This document shows positions 1-8,502 of a stretch of DNA of 59,591 bases, in pieces; position 1 is the first letter of the stretch; every line of letters starts with the position of its first letter. The DNA is from Henriciella barbarensis (GTDB lineage: Bacteria > Pseudomonadota > Alphaproteobacteria > Caulobacterales > Hyphomonadaceae). The notes under the pieces were generated by a model. The model did no database searches. It was not told the origin of the DNA and saw only the letters and a list, made by a program, of their open reading frames with translations. The position numbers and the translations under genes were made by a program. The DNA lies in NCBI RefSeq assembly GCF_003576345.1, contig NZ_QWGB01000002.1:1-59591 (forward strand). The letters are read 5' to 3'.

Positions 1-31
1 AAAAAGGGCCGCCTCTTCCGAGACGGCCCTT
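1..31 (-). terminator. Rho-independent terminator of tuf copy 1
   Basis: Read on the minus strand, a 10-bp stem (GGGCCGTCTC / GAGGCGGCCC, one U-G wobble) with a GGAA loop is followed by TTTTT. It lies about 40 bases beyond the tuf stop codon. Confidence 0.9.
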
Positions 32-70
32 CTTGTCTGTTTTCCAGCCTCTTCTGAGAGGCTAGAGGTC

Positions 71-1261
<1,191 letters not shown>

Positions 1262-1351
1262 AACACGGCCTCCTCTCGCTACTGTCCGGCCCGCCGGACG
1301 GGGGTGATGCTTCCTTTTGCCAGCGGGCCTTTGATTCCCGTTGAAGCGGGC

Positions 1352-1380
1352 GACATACACATGCGCGCGCGCGCTTTCAA
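1352..1380 (-). promoter_or_regulatory. Possible housekeeping promoter of tuf copy 1
   Basis: On the minus strand TTGAAA (1380-1375) and TATGTC (1357-1352) are separated by 17 bases, about 90 bases before the tuf start. The -10 is a weak match and the spacer is an alternating GC run, so this is a candidate only. Confidence 0.4.
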
Positions 1381-1458
1381 GCACCCATGACAATTCAAGC
1401 GCAGGAGCCTGGCTTTGGTCTTGACAGCCAGCGGCTCAGGCAGTCTCCCTTCCCGCAT

Positions 1459-2163
1459 ATGAGCCAGACAACAGCCTTTCACACATTCGGCACGGCAGAG
1501 ACGCTTCACGTCGATGCGGCGCACTGGATCGAAACCCGGCTTGCAGACGCGCTTACCCGGCGCGGCAAGGCCAGTCTCATCTGTTCAGGCGGGTCAACGC
1601 CGGGGCCGGTCTATCGCGAACTCTCGGAGATTGACCTTGACTGGTCCAGGGTCAGCATTGGGCTGGCCGATGAGCGCTGGGTAGACGCCTCTCATGAGGC
1701 CTCCAACGAGAAACTGATCCGCGAAACATTGATCCAGAACAAAGCGGCGGACGCGACTTTTATTCCGATGAAGACCGACGCTCCTTCGCCTTTCGATGCT
1801 GTCGACGACGTCGATACGCTGTACCGCCCGATCACCTCACCTGTGGACATCATGGTGCTCGGCATGGGCACCGACGGCCACACACTTTCATGGTTTGCCG
1901 ACGCAAAAGGTCTCGACGAGGCGATGTCGCCTGATACCAGCCGCAATGTGGCCGCAATCGAGGCCCCGAAATCCAAGACGACCGGCGATCACACTCTGCG
2001 CATGACTCTGACCTTGCCGGTTGTGGCGCGTGCCCGCTACGTTCTGCTCTTGATGAGCGGAGACAAGAAGCGCACCGTTTTCGAACGTCACAACAGCGCT
2101 CATCCCGTCACCCAGATGCGCAGGGCCGCAGGCGATGCGCTGACTATCTTTTCCTGCTCCTGA
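1459..2163 (+). CDS. pgl: 6-phosphogluconolactonase
   Basis: The 234-residue protein hydrolyses 6-phosphogluconolactone to 6-phosphogluconate in the cytosol, the step after Zwf in the pentose phosphate and Entner-Doudoroff routes. Family landmarks are visible: SGGSTPG at residues 43-49, LADERWV at 69-75, SNE at 82-84 and GMGTDGHT near 133-140. The start at 1459 gives the usual family length; an upstream ATG at 1387 would add 24 residues that look unlike the family, though neither start has a strong ribosome site. It is followed 14 bases later by pgi, with which it probably forms an operon. Zwf and Edd are not in this window. Confidence 0.93.
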   Translation: MSQTTAFHTFGTAETLHVDAAHWIETRLADALTRRGKASLICSGGSTPGPVYRELSEIDLDWSRVSIGLADERWVDASHEASNEKLIRETLIQNKAADATFIPMKTDAPSPFDAVDDVDTLYRPITSPVDIMVLGMGTDGHTLSWFADAKGLDEAMSPDTSRNVAAIEAPKSKTTGDHTLRMTLTLPVVARARYVLLLMSGDKKRTVFERHNSAHPVTQMRRAAGDALTIFSCS

Positions 2164-2177
2164 CCCGAGGCTGACCA

Positions 2178-3725
2178 ATGACACTGCATGACCACGCCGA
2201 ACGGCTGAGGGCCCTGCCCTTCCGCACGATATTGAGCGTCAGGGCCGCCACCAAACCGCTTGCTGCGGCAGGCTGGAACGTCGATCTGTCGCGCCATTAT
2301 CTCGACACTGACGCTAACGCTGCGCTCTTCGCCTTCGCTGATGACATGAAGTTGAAAACAGCCATCGATCAGCTTTTCGAAGGCGACATGGTTAACCCGT
2401 CTGAAGGCCGCGCTGCGCTTCACTGGGCCTTGCGCGCAAGCGAGCCGCAAGACGAGACAGTGCGCGAAGTTCGCCAGAGTGTCATCGACGCAGAAACCCT
2501 CGCACAGGAAATCGCCTGGTCCAGTCGCAAGGGCGCCACCGGAGAGCGCTTCAAGGCGGTCGTCCATATCGGTATAGGCGGCTCTGACTTCGGCCCCCGT
2601 CTCATCGCGGACGCGTTCGAGGACCGGCGCCGCGACGATATCGAGCTTCGCTATTGCGCCAATCTCGATCCGCTCGACCTCGACCTCGCGCTAAAGGGTC
2701 TCGATCCGGCGCACACGCTCATTGTCGGCGTTTCCAAATCCTTCGGCACCGAAGAAACCCTCTACAATCTCAGCCGCGCCCGCGCCTGGGTAAAGACATC
2801 AGTTCCAAAGGGTTGGAGCAAACACTTCGCGCTCATTACCGCAAATCGCGAACGTGCCATTGATTGGCTGGACGGGGCGGACGGCCTCATCCTTCACCTG
2901 CCCGAAACGATCGGCGGGCGCTTCTCGATCTGGTCAGCGGGTTCGCTCGCCTGCTCCATCGCGCTGCAGTCCGACGTCATGGAAGATTTCCGTGCAGGCG
3001 CAGAAGCCATGGATCAGCACGTTGCCACTGCCGAGGTGGCCGACAATCTGGCAATCCGGCTTGCCCTGCTCGACTACTGGAACGCGACAATCCTCGGCTT
3101 TGGCGCACGTGCGCTGCTCGCCTATTCGCGCCGCTTACGACTCCTGCCTGCCTATCTGCAGCAACTCGAAATGGAATCGAACGGAAAATCCGTTCGACCT
3201 GATGGCCGCCCTGTTGCTGGTCCGACCGCCCCACTCCTCTGGGGCGGCGAAGGCACGATCGGCCAGCATTCCTATCACCAGTGGCTACACCAGAGCCCGT
3301 CCATGGTGCCTGCAGAGTTTATCCTCGCTCCCGGCGAGACGTCTGATTCGGATGGCGTCACGGGTCTCACCGCGCACGCGCTTGCCCAGGCTGAAGTGCT
3401 GGCCAATGGCCGGTCGCTGGCTGATGTACAGGCTGACGAGCCGGACCTGCCGTTGGAGATCGCTGCGCAGAAGGTGCACGCAGGCGGGCGTCCATCGACC
3501 ATTCTGCACGCACCGCGCCTGAACCCGTATCGTCTGGGCAGCCTGATCGCCCTGTTCGAGCACCGCACCTATCTGGCGGGCAAGCTCTGGGGCCTCAACA
3601 GCTTCGACCAGTGGGGCGTGGAGCGCGGCAAGACGATGGCCGGACGGCTGAAACCAGCCCTGCGGGGTGAACGTCAGGCAAGTGACGCCATCACGGCGAA
3701 GCTGATCGCCGCAATCCGTTCATAG
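2178..3725 (+). CDS. pgi: Glucose-6-phosphate isomerase
   Basis: The 515-residue enzyme interconverts glucose-6-phosphate and fructose-6-phosphate. Visible family sequences are GIGGSDFGPRLI near residue 132, GGRFSIWSAGSLA near 247, QLEMESNGKS near 330, GGEGTIGQHSYHQ near 357 and the C-terminal signature NSFDQWGVERGK near 474. The usual WGEPGTNGQH loop is partly changed to WGGEGTIGQH, within the variation of bacterial forms. It starts just after pgl behind a GAGG site and converges on nusG, whose stop is only 23 bases away. Confidence 0.96.
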   Translation: MTLHDHAERLRALPFRTILSVRAATKPLAAAGWNVDLSRHYLDTDANAALFAFADDMKLKTAIDQLFEGDMVNPSEGRAALHWALRASEPQDETVREVRQSVIDAETLAQEIAWSSRKGATGERFKAVVHIGIGGSDFGPRLIADAFEDRRRDDIELRYCANLDPLDLDLALKGLDPAHTLIVGVSKSFGTEETLYNLSRARAWVKTSVPKGWSKHFALITANRERAIDWLDGADGLILHLPETIGGRFSIWSAGSLACSIALQSDVMEDFRAGAEAMDQHVATAEVADNLAIRLALLDYWNATILGFGARALLAYSRRLRLLPAYLQQLEMESNGKSVRPDGRPVAGPTAPLLWGGEGTIGQHSYHQWLHQSPSMVPAEFILAPGETSDSDGVTGLTAHALAQAEVLANGRSLADVQADEPDLPLEIAAQKVHAGGRPSTILHAPRLNPYRLGSLIALFEHRTYLAGKLWGLNSFDQWGVERGKTMAGRLKPALRGERQASDAITAKLIAAIRS

Positions 3726-3748
3726 AGCTAGTTGTACGGAGAAGTCCG

Positions 3749-4294
3749 TTAGTTGATCTTGTCGACCTGCGAGTATTCAAGGTCGACCGGCGTCGCGCGC
3801 CCGAAGATCGAGACCGACACTTTCAGGCGGCCAGCTGCTTCGTCGACTTCTTCCACACCGCCTTCAAAACCCTGGAACGCGCCTTCGTTGACGCGGACCT
3901 GTTCGCCGATCTCGAATGAGATTTGCGGACGCGGACGTTCAGCAGCCGGCTCATCTGCCGTGCCGAGAATACGGTCGACTTCGCGCTGTGGAACAGGAAG
4001 CGGACGTTTGCCGCCTTCCGCACCAAGAAAGCCTGAAACCTTCGGCGTGTCGCGAACGAGGTGATAGACATCATCCGTCAGGTTCGCTTTGAGCAGGACG
4101 TAGCCCGGGAAGTAGCGCTTCTCGACGGTCTTCTTCTTGCCGCGAACAACTTCGACGACTTCCTCGGTTGGAACTTCGATTTCTTCGATCAGCTCGGACA
4201 GGTTCTTGAGGTTCGCCTGGTCGCGAATGGTCTGGGCGACCTTCTTCTCAAAATTCGAGTAAGCGTGAACGATATACCATTTGGCCTCGGCCAT
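3749..4294 (-). CDS. nusG: Transcription termination/antitermination factor NusG
   Basis: NusG binds the RNA polymerase clamp, suppresses pausing and couples to Rho or ribosomal S10. The 181-residue protein has the NGN domain first (KWYIVHAYSNFEKKV near residue 5, RYFPGYVLL near 60) and a KOW domain at the end (VRVNEGAFQGFEG near 134). AAGGAG precedes the start. It lies 24 bases after secE in the usual pair. The genes that commonly follow (rplK, rplA) are absent; the convergent pgi is there instead. Confidence 0.97.
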   Translation of the reverse strand: MAEAKWYIVHAYSNFEKKVAQTIRDQANLKNLSELIEEIEVPTEEVVEVVRGKKKTVEKRYFPGYVLLKANLTDDVYHLVRDTPKVSGFLGAEGGKRPLPVPQREVDRILGTADEPAAERPRPQISFEIGEQVRVNEGAFQGFEGGVEEVDEAAGRLKVSVSIFGRATPVDLEYSQVDKIN

Positions 4295-4318
4295 GGGCGG
4301 GGCACTCCTTGAAAACTG

Positions 4319-4534
4319 TTAGGCGCCGAGACCGGTAATGAGGCCGATCAGGATAGCGATGACCTGGTCTGACAGGAACAGAAACAATGCCACGATGATC
4401 GACATGATCACGACCATGATGGTCGCCTGCACCGTTTCCTGCGGCGAAGTCCACGTCACCTTGCGGCCTTCCGCCTCAACCTGGCGGGCGAAGGTCACAG
4501 GGTCCACGCTTTTTTTCTTGTCCTTATCGGCCAT
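4319..4534 (-). CDS. secE: Preprotein translocase subunit SecE
   Basis: SecE is the small essential clamp subunit of the SecYEG channel in the inner membrane. The 71-residue protein has a charged cytoplasmic amphipathic stretch (FARQVEAEGRKVTW) and one transmembrane helix near residues 38-60, the single-helix form found in most bacteria. The start at 4534 is preferred because CAGGA precedes it and MADKDKKK is a typical beginning; the frame stays open upstream without homology. Its partner secY lies at 44.9-46.3 kb in the same window. Confidence 0.95.
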   Translation of the reverse strand: MADKDKKKSVDPVTFARQVEAEGRKVTWTSPQETVQATIMVVIMSIIVALFLFLSDQVIAILIGLITGLGA

Positions 4535-4672
4535 CAAATACGTCCTGAAAGTCCGGGGAATTGTTACGGTCTCGACCGTATCGATGCACCGCCATACTCT
4601 TCCTTGCGCTGATTGTGAAGGCATGTGGGTGCAGGAAGTTCTGCGGACAAGTCCACAAGGCCCGCCGACAAT

Positions 4673-5548
4673 CTATTCTCCACGCCAATTGGGGGTGTTC
4701 AGGCCCGGGCAGTCCGATCGCATGGCGAACAGTCCGCCCGCAAAGGGTTGGGTGTCCATCTGAAAGCCTGTGAGCCCTGTACGGGCCGTCGTAATGTAAA
4801 GTGTCTTGAGGTCGCTATCGCCGAAACAGAGGCCCGTCGGGCGCACGGTGGGAAGCGTGACTACCCTGTCGATTGCGCCATCCGGCCTGTATCGGACGAT
4901 GCGAGCCCCGTCCCATTCTGCGTTCCAGACAAAGCCTTCCGCATCGACAGCGCAGCCGTCAGGATACCCCCCTGTACTCGTCGTCGCGAACACCCTGCGC
5001 CCCGCAAGCGCCCCATCAGCGCGTACATCAAAGGCGAGGATTTCCTGCTCCGTCGTGTCCGCGGTGTAGAAGACGCCGCCATCGGGAGAGAAACACCCAG
5101 TCGAGGGTATGACGACAGGTCTCGCGTCCAGCTTTTCCAGCTCGCGACTGCCGCGAAGCCTGTACCAGCAAGACTTTGCCTGCTGTTCGCCGCTATCCAT
5201 GACAGCGAACCAGAAGCTGCCATCCGGCCCACAACCACCGCAATTTATTCGCAGGTCTGAGACGGCGCCATCAAGCTTGGTAATCTGACGATACTCTTCG
5301 GTCTCGATGTCGAAGAAGCCGACCTCAAGCCCGCCTGCCATGAGCAGCTGTCCACCAGCCAGCGCAAGGGCACTAGCCTTCAGCGGCAGGTCATAGCGGC
5401 GTGTATTGCCCGTTTTTGGCTTGAAACGGTGGAGCTTGGCCCGGTTCGGGTCGACCCAAAAGAGCAGCCCTTCACTGGCGCTCCAGATTGGGCTCTGGCC
5501 GAGAAGGCAGCTTGTGGGGGCAACGCATTGCGGATCAGCAGGCTTCAT
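4673..5548 (-). CDS. SMP-30/gluconolactonase-like beta-propeller protein, ligand residues altered
   Basis: The 291-residue protein follows the SMP-30/regucalcin six-bladed propeller pattern: LGQSPIWS near residue 16, LLFWVDPN near 28, RINCGGCGPDG near 100, STGCFSPDG near 149, GGYPDGCAVDAEG near 193, RPTGLCFGDSDLKTLYIT near 236 and FAGGLFAM near 269. Members are divalent-metal lactonases or esterases. Here the usual metal glutamate of LGEGP is glutamine (Q18), the Asn of the NGLxxSPD loop appears as S149, and the Asp of the RxNDG loop is Cys (C103); D197 is kept. Activity may be altered or lost. No obvious operon partner; the DUF1328 gene lies upstream. Confidence 0.8.
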   Translation of the reverse strand: MKPADPQCVAPTSCLLGQSPIWSASEGLLFWVDPNRAKLHRFKPKTGNTRRYDLPLKASALALAGGQLLMAGGLEVGFFDIETEEYRQITKLDGAVSDLRINCGGCGPDGSFWFAVMDSGEQQAKSCWYRLRGSRELEKLDARPVVIPSTGCFSPDGGVFYTADTTEQEILAFDVRADGALAGRRVFATTSTGGYPDGCAVDAEGFVWNAEWDGARIVRYRPDGAIDRVVTLPTVRPTGLCFGDSDLKTLYITTARTGLTGFQMDTQPFAGGLFAMRSDCPGLNTPNWRGE

Positions 5549-5610
5549 GCGTCGGCTGTAGCTGCGTTTGTGACGTTACAAAAGCCACTCCCTCGATTTC
5601 TGCAGCGCGC

Positions 5611-5641
5611 AAAAGAAAAGCGGCACCTGTTAAAGCGCCGC
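5611..5641 (-). terminator. Probable terminator of the DUF1328 gene
   Basis: On the minus strand a hairpin of seven to eight pairs (GCGGCGCT with AGGTGCCGC, including G-U) at 5641-5620 is followed by TTTTCTTTT. It lies about 30 bases after the stop of the DUF1328 gene. Confidence 0.65.
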
Positions 5642-5672
5642 CTCTCATTGAATGTCATGTCTCTCTGACCGT

Positions 5673-5846
5673 CTACATCACACTTCGGCCACGGACTGCG
5701 CGGGCGATAAAGCTAATCACCAGCAGTGCGAGGAAAACGAAGAAAAGTATCTGCGCGATACCAGCGGATGCACCGGCAATACCACCGAAACCGAAAACTG
5801 CGGCGATAATCGCCAGAACGAAAAATGTAAGTGCCCAACCAAGCAT
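5673..5846 (-). CDS. DUF1328-type small membrane protein
   Basis: This 57-residue ORF is short enough to be missed by length cut-offs. It begins [20 protein letters not shown], continues with [12 protein letters not shown] and a second hydrophobic stretch [14 protein letters not shown], and ends in a basic tail [10 protein letters not shown]. That two-helix layout with the central Gly/Ala-rich turn is characteristic of the DUF1328 (YtjA-like) family of inner-membrane proteins of unknown function, often stress-induced. AAGGAG lies 8 bases upstream. A perfect EcfG promoter (GGAAC-N17-CGTT) about 50 bases before the start places it in the general stress regulon. Confidence 0.9.
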   Translation of the reverse strand: MLGWALTFFVLAIIAAVFGFGGIAGASAGIAQILFFVFLALLVISFIARAVRGRSVM

Positions 5847-5894
5847 GATTGATCTCCTTAGTTACGTGTTACGGCCCGATGCCGTTGTGGGGAA

Positions 5895-5920
5895 AACGGG
5901 CATTGGGCCGAACCGGTTCC
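5895..5920 (-). promoter_or_regulatory. EcfG-type promoter of the DUF1328 gene
   Basis: Minus strand GGAAC (5920-5916), 17-base spacer, CGTT (5898-5895). This matches the alphaproteobacterial general-stress sigma factor consensus exactly. It is back to back with the promoter at 5934-5958. Confidence 0.85.
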
Positions 5921-5933
5921 GCAAATAAATTTT

Positions 5934-5958
5934 GGAACCCCGGCCGATAGACCTCGTT
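5934..5958 (+). promoter_or_regulatory. EcfG-type promoter of the entericidin-like gene
   Basis: GGAAC (5934-5938), 16-base spacer, CGTT (5955-5958), 32 bases before the ATG at 5991. Exact consensus match for the EcfG sigma factor encoded at 10.2-10.8 kb. Confidence 0.87.
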
Positions 5959-5990
5959 GAATCAAGTCCGCGACAAGAAAGGATACTGTA

Positions 5991-6134
5991 ATGAAAAAGA
6001 ACCCAATCATGATCGCAGGGATCAGCCTGGTGGCGCTTCTGGCGGCAGGTTGCAACACTGTCGAAGGCGCAGGCGAAGACGTGGAAGCGACTGGCGAAGA
6101 GATTGAAGAAACGGCGAACGAAGCCGGCGCCTAG
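5991..6134 (+). CDS. Entericidin-like small lipoprotein
   Basis: The 47-residue ORF has a basic start (MKKNP), a hydrophobic core and a lipobox LAAGC with Cys at residue 21, so it should be cleaved and lipidated by signal peptidase II. The mature part (NTVEGAGEDVEATGEEIEE and a short tail) is small and acidic, with the GxGxDxxxxGxxIxxxA pattern of the EcnA/EcnB entericidin family. Those are stationary-phase or stress lipoproteins, in E. coli a bacteriolytic toxin/antidote pair; only one member is present here. AGAAAGGA precedes the ATG. A perfect EcfG promoter lies upstream and a strong terminator follows, so it is a monocistronic stress gene. Confidence 0.9.
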   Translation: MKKNPIMIAGISLVALLAAGCNTVEGAGEDVEATGEEIEETANEAGA

Positions 6135-6159
6135 TCAACCCTGAAACAAGAAATTTGAA

Positions 6160-6190
6160 GCCCGGCCAATCGCAATTGGCCGGGCTTTTT
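6160..6190 (+). terminator. Rho-independent terminator of the entericidin-like gene
   Basis: An 11-bp perfect stem (GCCCGGCCAAT / ATTGGCCGGGC) with a CGCA loop is followed by TTTTT, 25 bases after the stop codon. Confidence 0.92.
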
Positions 6191-6211
6191 CTAACAGCAG
6201 ATGATTTGTGC

Positions 6212-6478
6212 TCAAGCAGCTTCGGTCATTTGTTTCTCTGCTGGCATGTGGGCCAGCAAGTATACTGTCGGACGGATGGTCGCATTCATTGCTTTCGTCT
6301 TCCCCGTCCGAAGGCACGACCAGAAGGCAACACACGCGACCCCGATCATCGAGCAGACCACATCGAGTCTGGAGATCCCGCCCAGGCGGCGAAATACATA
6401 AGCGACATCACCAAGAGGCCCGATCGCCGGATCATAGGGTGTTGTTGCTGCTGGTTTTTGAACGGCTGCGTTTTCCAT
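6212..6478 (-). CDS. Small hypothetical membrane protein, possible EcfG target
   Basis: An 88-residue open frame beginning MENAAVQKPAATTPYDP with one likely membrane segment (LDVVCSMIGVACVAFWSCL, near residues 39-57). I recognise no family. Support for a real gene is the upstream EcfG-like promoter (GGAAC-N16-CGTA) whose -10 ends 8 bases before this ATG, a spacing that would make the mRNA leaderless. The same 8-base spacing occurs before the gene at 16659-17207. Against it: there is no ribosome-binding site and the -10 has one mismatch. A GTG at 6484 is an alternative start but would lie almost inside the promoter. Confidence 0.45.
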   Translation of the reverse strand: MENAAVQKPAATTPYDPAIGPLGDVAYVFRRLGGISRLDVVCSMIGVACVAFWSCLRTGKTKAMNATIRPTVYLLAHMPAEKQMTEAA

Positions 6479-6486
6479 TCTCACTC

Positions 6487-6511
6487 TACGCTATGGGCCG
6501 AAGTCGGTTCC
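6487..6511 (-). promoter_or_regulatory. EcfG-like promoter, divergent (one mismatch)
   Basis: Minus strand GGAAC (6511-6507), 16-base spacer, CGTA (6490-6487) instead of CGTT. Its -35 box is only 5 bases from the -35 box of the opposing promoter at 6517-6541. Confidence 0.55.
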
Positions 6512-6516
6512 CGGCG

Positions 6517-6541
6517 GGAACGAAATTCCCCCGCTAACGTT
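6517..6541 (+). promoter_or_regulatory. EcfG-type promoter of the Rho_N/DAGK/phosphoesterase operon
   Basis: GGAAC (6517-6521), 16-base spacer, CGTT (6538-6541), 37 bases before the ATG at 6579. Exact consensus match. Confidence 0.87.
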
Positions 6542-6578
6542 CGAAATTTACGCAGTTATAAATGACTTCGAGGGCAAA

Positions 6579-6845
6579 ATGGCAAAAGACCACGGATCAT
6601 CCATCAAGGATGATGAAACCTATGAAGCGCTTCGGGACGATGGCTATTCGAAGTCCACAGCGGCGCGGATCGCCAATGCGAAGGCGAACTCTGATCAAGA
6701 GCCGTCCAAGAAAGGTGGGCAATCACCTGCATATGAAAAATGGAGTAAGGACGAGCTGTATGACCGTGCTCAGGAACTCGATATTGAAGGTCGCTCAGAC
6801 ATGAACAAGGACGAGCTGATCAAGGCGCTCTGGGAGAGCCGATGA
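6579..6845 (+). CDS. Small DUF7218/Rho_N (SAP-like) domain protein
   Basis: The 88-residue protein has an N-terminal part typical of small plasmid/stress proteins (KDDETYEALRDDGYSKSTAA near residues 10-29) and a C-terminal Rho-termination-factor N-terminal-like helical unit (WSKDELYDRAQELDIEGRSD near 55, MNKDELIKALWE near 75). That unit can bind nucleic acid in other proteins; the function here is unknown. The highly charged, soluble composition fits a stress protein. It is the first gene of an operon behind a perfect EcfG promoter and overlaps the next gene by four bases (ATGA). Confidence 0.8.
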   Translation: MAKDHGSSIKDDETYEALRDDGYSKSTAARIANAKANSDQEPSKKGGQSPAYEKWSKDELYDRAQELDIEGRSDMNKDELIKALWESR

Positions 6846-7696
6846 GCAGGATCTCTGCGCTGGTCAATCCACACTCGGGTAGCGTACCGGAAGACGGCGC
6901 TGAAGTCCTGCGCGTCGCGCTCGAGGAGAGCGGCCACACTGCCGACATCGTAGAAATCGAGATCGACAATCTGGTCGATCAGATCAAAAATGCGATCGCG
7001 GACGCGCCCGACATTCTGATCGTCTGGAGTGGGGATGGGACGATTGCCTGCGCTTTTGAAAATGCCGGCCCCGATGGCCCGCTAATACTGCCCTTGCCCG
7101 GGGGCACCATGAATCTGTTTCACAAACAGATACATGGCGGCGCCTGCGACTGGCAGGATTGTCTCAATCGCGCTCTCACGGACGGAAAGGTGATTGATGT
7201 TCCCGCCGGCAAGGCCGGTGAACGGACTTTCTATGTCGCCGCAATGGCTGGCAACCTCACTGATCTTACCGGCCCGCGAGAGGCCATCCGCAAAGGTCAT
7301 GTATTCAAGGCACTCGAGACCCTTTCAGGTAGCGATGTTCTCGACCTGCGAACCAACATGACCTTTCAGATCGAGAAAAGCGACGGCAAACCGGTGTCCG
7401 GTTTCGCGACAGCGGCGTCCATTTTCGTCGGCACACAGCAGGACGACACGCTTGAGTTTGCCTATATCGACCCAGACAATCCTCTTGAGCTTGCCGCGGC
7501 CGGCTTCGGCGCCCTTTTCGACGACTGGCGCAATGCCTCTGGTGTCAATTGCGAAGACATACGATCTGGAAAGCTCGAGCATGATCGCGGGCTCGACCTG
7601 AGGATAACACTCGATGGCGAACCGGTTCGTCTCAAGTCAGGCACGAAAATTACGAGGATCGCAAAAGCGGGACGCGCCCTTAGCGCGAATTTGTAA
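6842..7696 (+). CDS. Diacylglycerol kinase-family lipid kinase
   Basis: The 284-residue protein carries the DAGK catalytic domain: VNPHSG at residues 8-13, the nucleotide loop as WSGDGTI near 62 (GGDGT in most members) and LPGGTMN near 84. Such enzymes phosphorylate diacylglycerol or other lipid alcohols at the membrane face, or are YegS-like with uncertain substrate. The C-terminal beta-sandwich is present but short. It overlaps the small Rho_N gene by four bases and its stop overlaps the start of the phosphoesterase gene, indicating translational coupling in a three-gene EcfG-driven operon. A lipid-signalling or membrane-repair role under stress is inference. Confidence 0.85.
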   Translation: MSRISALVNPHSGSVPEDGAEVLRVALEESGHTADIVEIEIDNLVDQIKNAIADAPDILIVWSGDGTIACAFENAGPDGPLILPLPGGTMNLFHKQIHGGACDWQDCLNRALTDGKVIDVPAGKAGERTFYVAAMAGNLTDLTGPREAIRKGHVFKALETLSGSDVLDLRTNMTFQIEKSDGKPVSGFATAASIFVGTQQDDTLEFAYIDPDNPLELAAAGFGALFDDWRNASGVNCEDIRSGKLEHDRGLDLRITLDGEPVRLKSGTKITRIAKAGRALSANL

Positions 7697-8502
7697 TGTC
7701 AAAGATAATTCAAGTTGCAGACGTCCATTTCGGGACGGAAAACCCGCGCGCCATTTCGGCGTTCAAGGCCACGGTAGACGCACTCGAAGCCGATGCACTC
7801 GCCGTGTGCGGTGACCTTACCCAGCGCGGGAAACATGAAGAATTCGAAGCAGCCCGCAAATGGCTGGACACTTTTACAATCCCGAAGCTCGTTGTCGCCG
7901 GAAATCACGACACACCGCTTCTAAATCTGTACGAGCGCGTTGTGTCGCCGTTTGAGCGACATGACGATTACTTCGACGAATTCAGCGCGCCTGTCGAACT
8001 CGATAATGCAGTCCTTGCAGGCATTAACACGGCCCGTGGCTGGCAGACCCGCAAGAACTGGGCTGAAGGATCGGTCAATCTTGAGGATCTCGATAACGCG
8101 ATTGCTACTGGCGATGGTGTGGGAAGGAAGACCGCGTTCCTGATCTGCCACCACCCTTTCCTGTCGCCGCCCGATGCCCCCATGCGGACATCCACGCGCC
8201 GCGGCCGGCGGGCGAGCCGGCGTCTCGCGCAAAGCGGTTTTCGCTATCTGCTGACGGGACACGTACACGTGCCATCCGTCACAGTCGTGGACCATGAGCA
8301 GGACGCGTATATCGCCGTATCCGCGGGTACGCTGTCGACCCGCCTGCGTGCCAGCCCGGCGAGCTTTAACCTGATTGATATCTCAGGTGAGAACTGCGCG
8401 GTGACGATATTCAATCTTCATGGTGACCGGTTCGTACCGCAGAAGCCGCATGTGCTGACACCTGACTTCGAGCTGAAAGAAACGCATCTCAGCGCAGACT
8501 AG
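7696..8502 (+). CDS. Calcineurin-like metallophosphoesterase
   Basis: The 268-residue protein has all five blocks of the calcineurin-like fold: VADVHFG (DxH) at residues 7-13, CGDLTQRG (GD) near 38, VAGNHDTP (GNHD) near 65, CHHPFLSP near 151 and GHVHVPS (GHxH) near 188. These residues bind two metals and cleave phosphomonoesters or diesters. The domain is close to the cAMP phosphodiesterase/ICC-type subgroup, but the substrate cannot be read from sequence. It is the last gene of the operon starting at 6579 and its stop overlaps the convergent kinase gene by four bases. Confidence 0.88.
   Translation: MSKIIQVADVHFGTENPRAISAFKATVDALEADALAVCGDLTQRGKHEEFEAARKWLDTFTIPKLVVAGNHDTPLLNLYERVVSPFERHDDYFDEFSAPVELDNAVLAGINTARGWQTRKNWAEGSVNLEDLDNAIATGDGVGRKTAFLICHHPFLSPPDAPMRTSTRRGRRASRRLAQSGFRYLLTGHVHVPSVTVVDHEQDAYIAVSAGTLSTRLRASPASFNLIDISGENCAVTIFNLHGDRFVPQKPHVLTPDFELKETHLSAD

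Noticed and set aside
4535..4672. tRNA-Trp expected upstream of secE
   Set aside because: No cloverleaf or CCA anticodon context on either strand in this interval; only a short TACGGT/ACCGTA palindrome.
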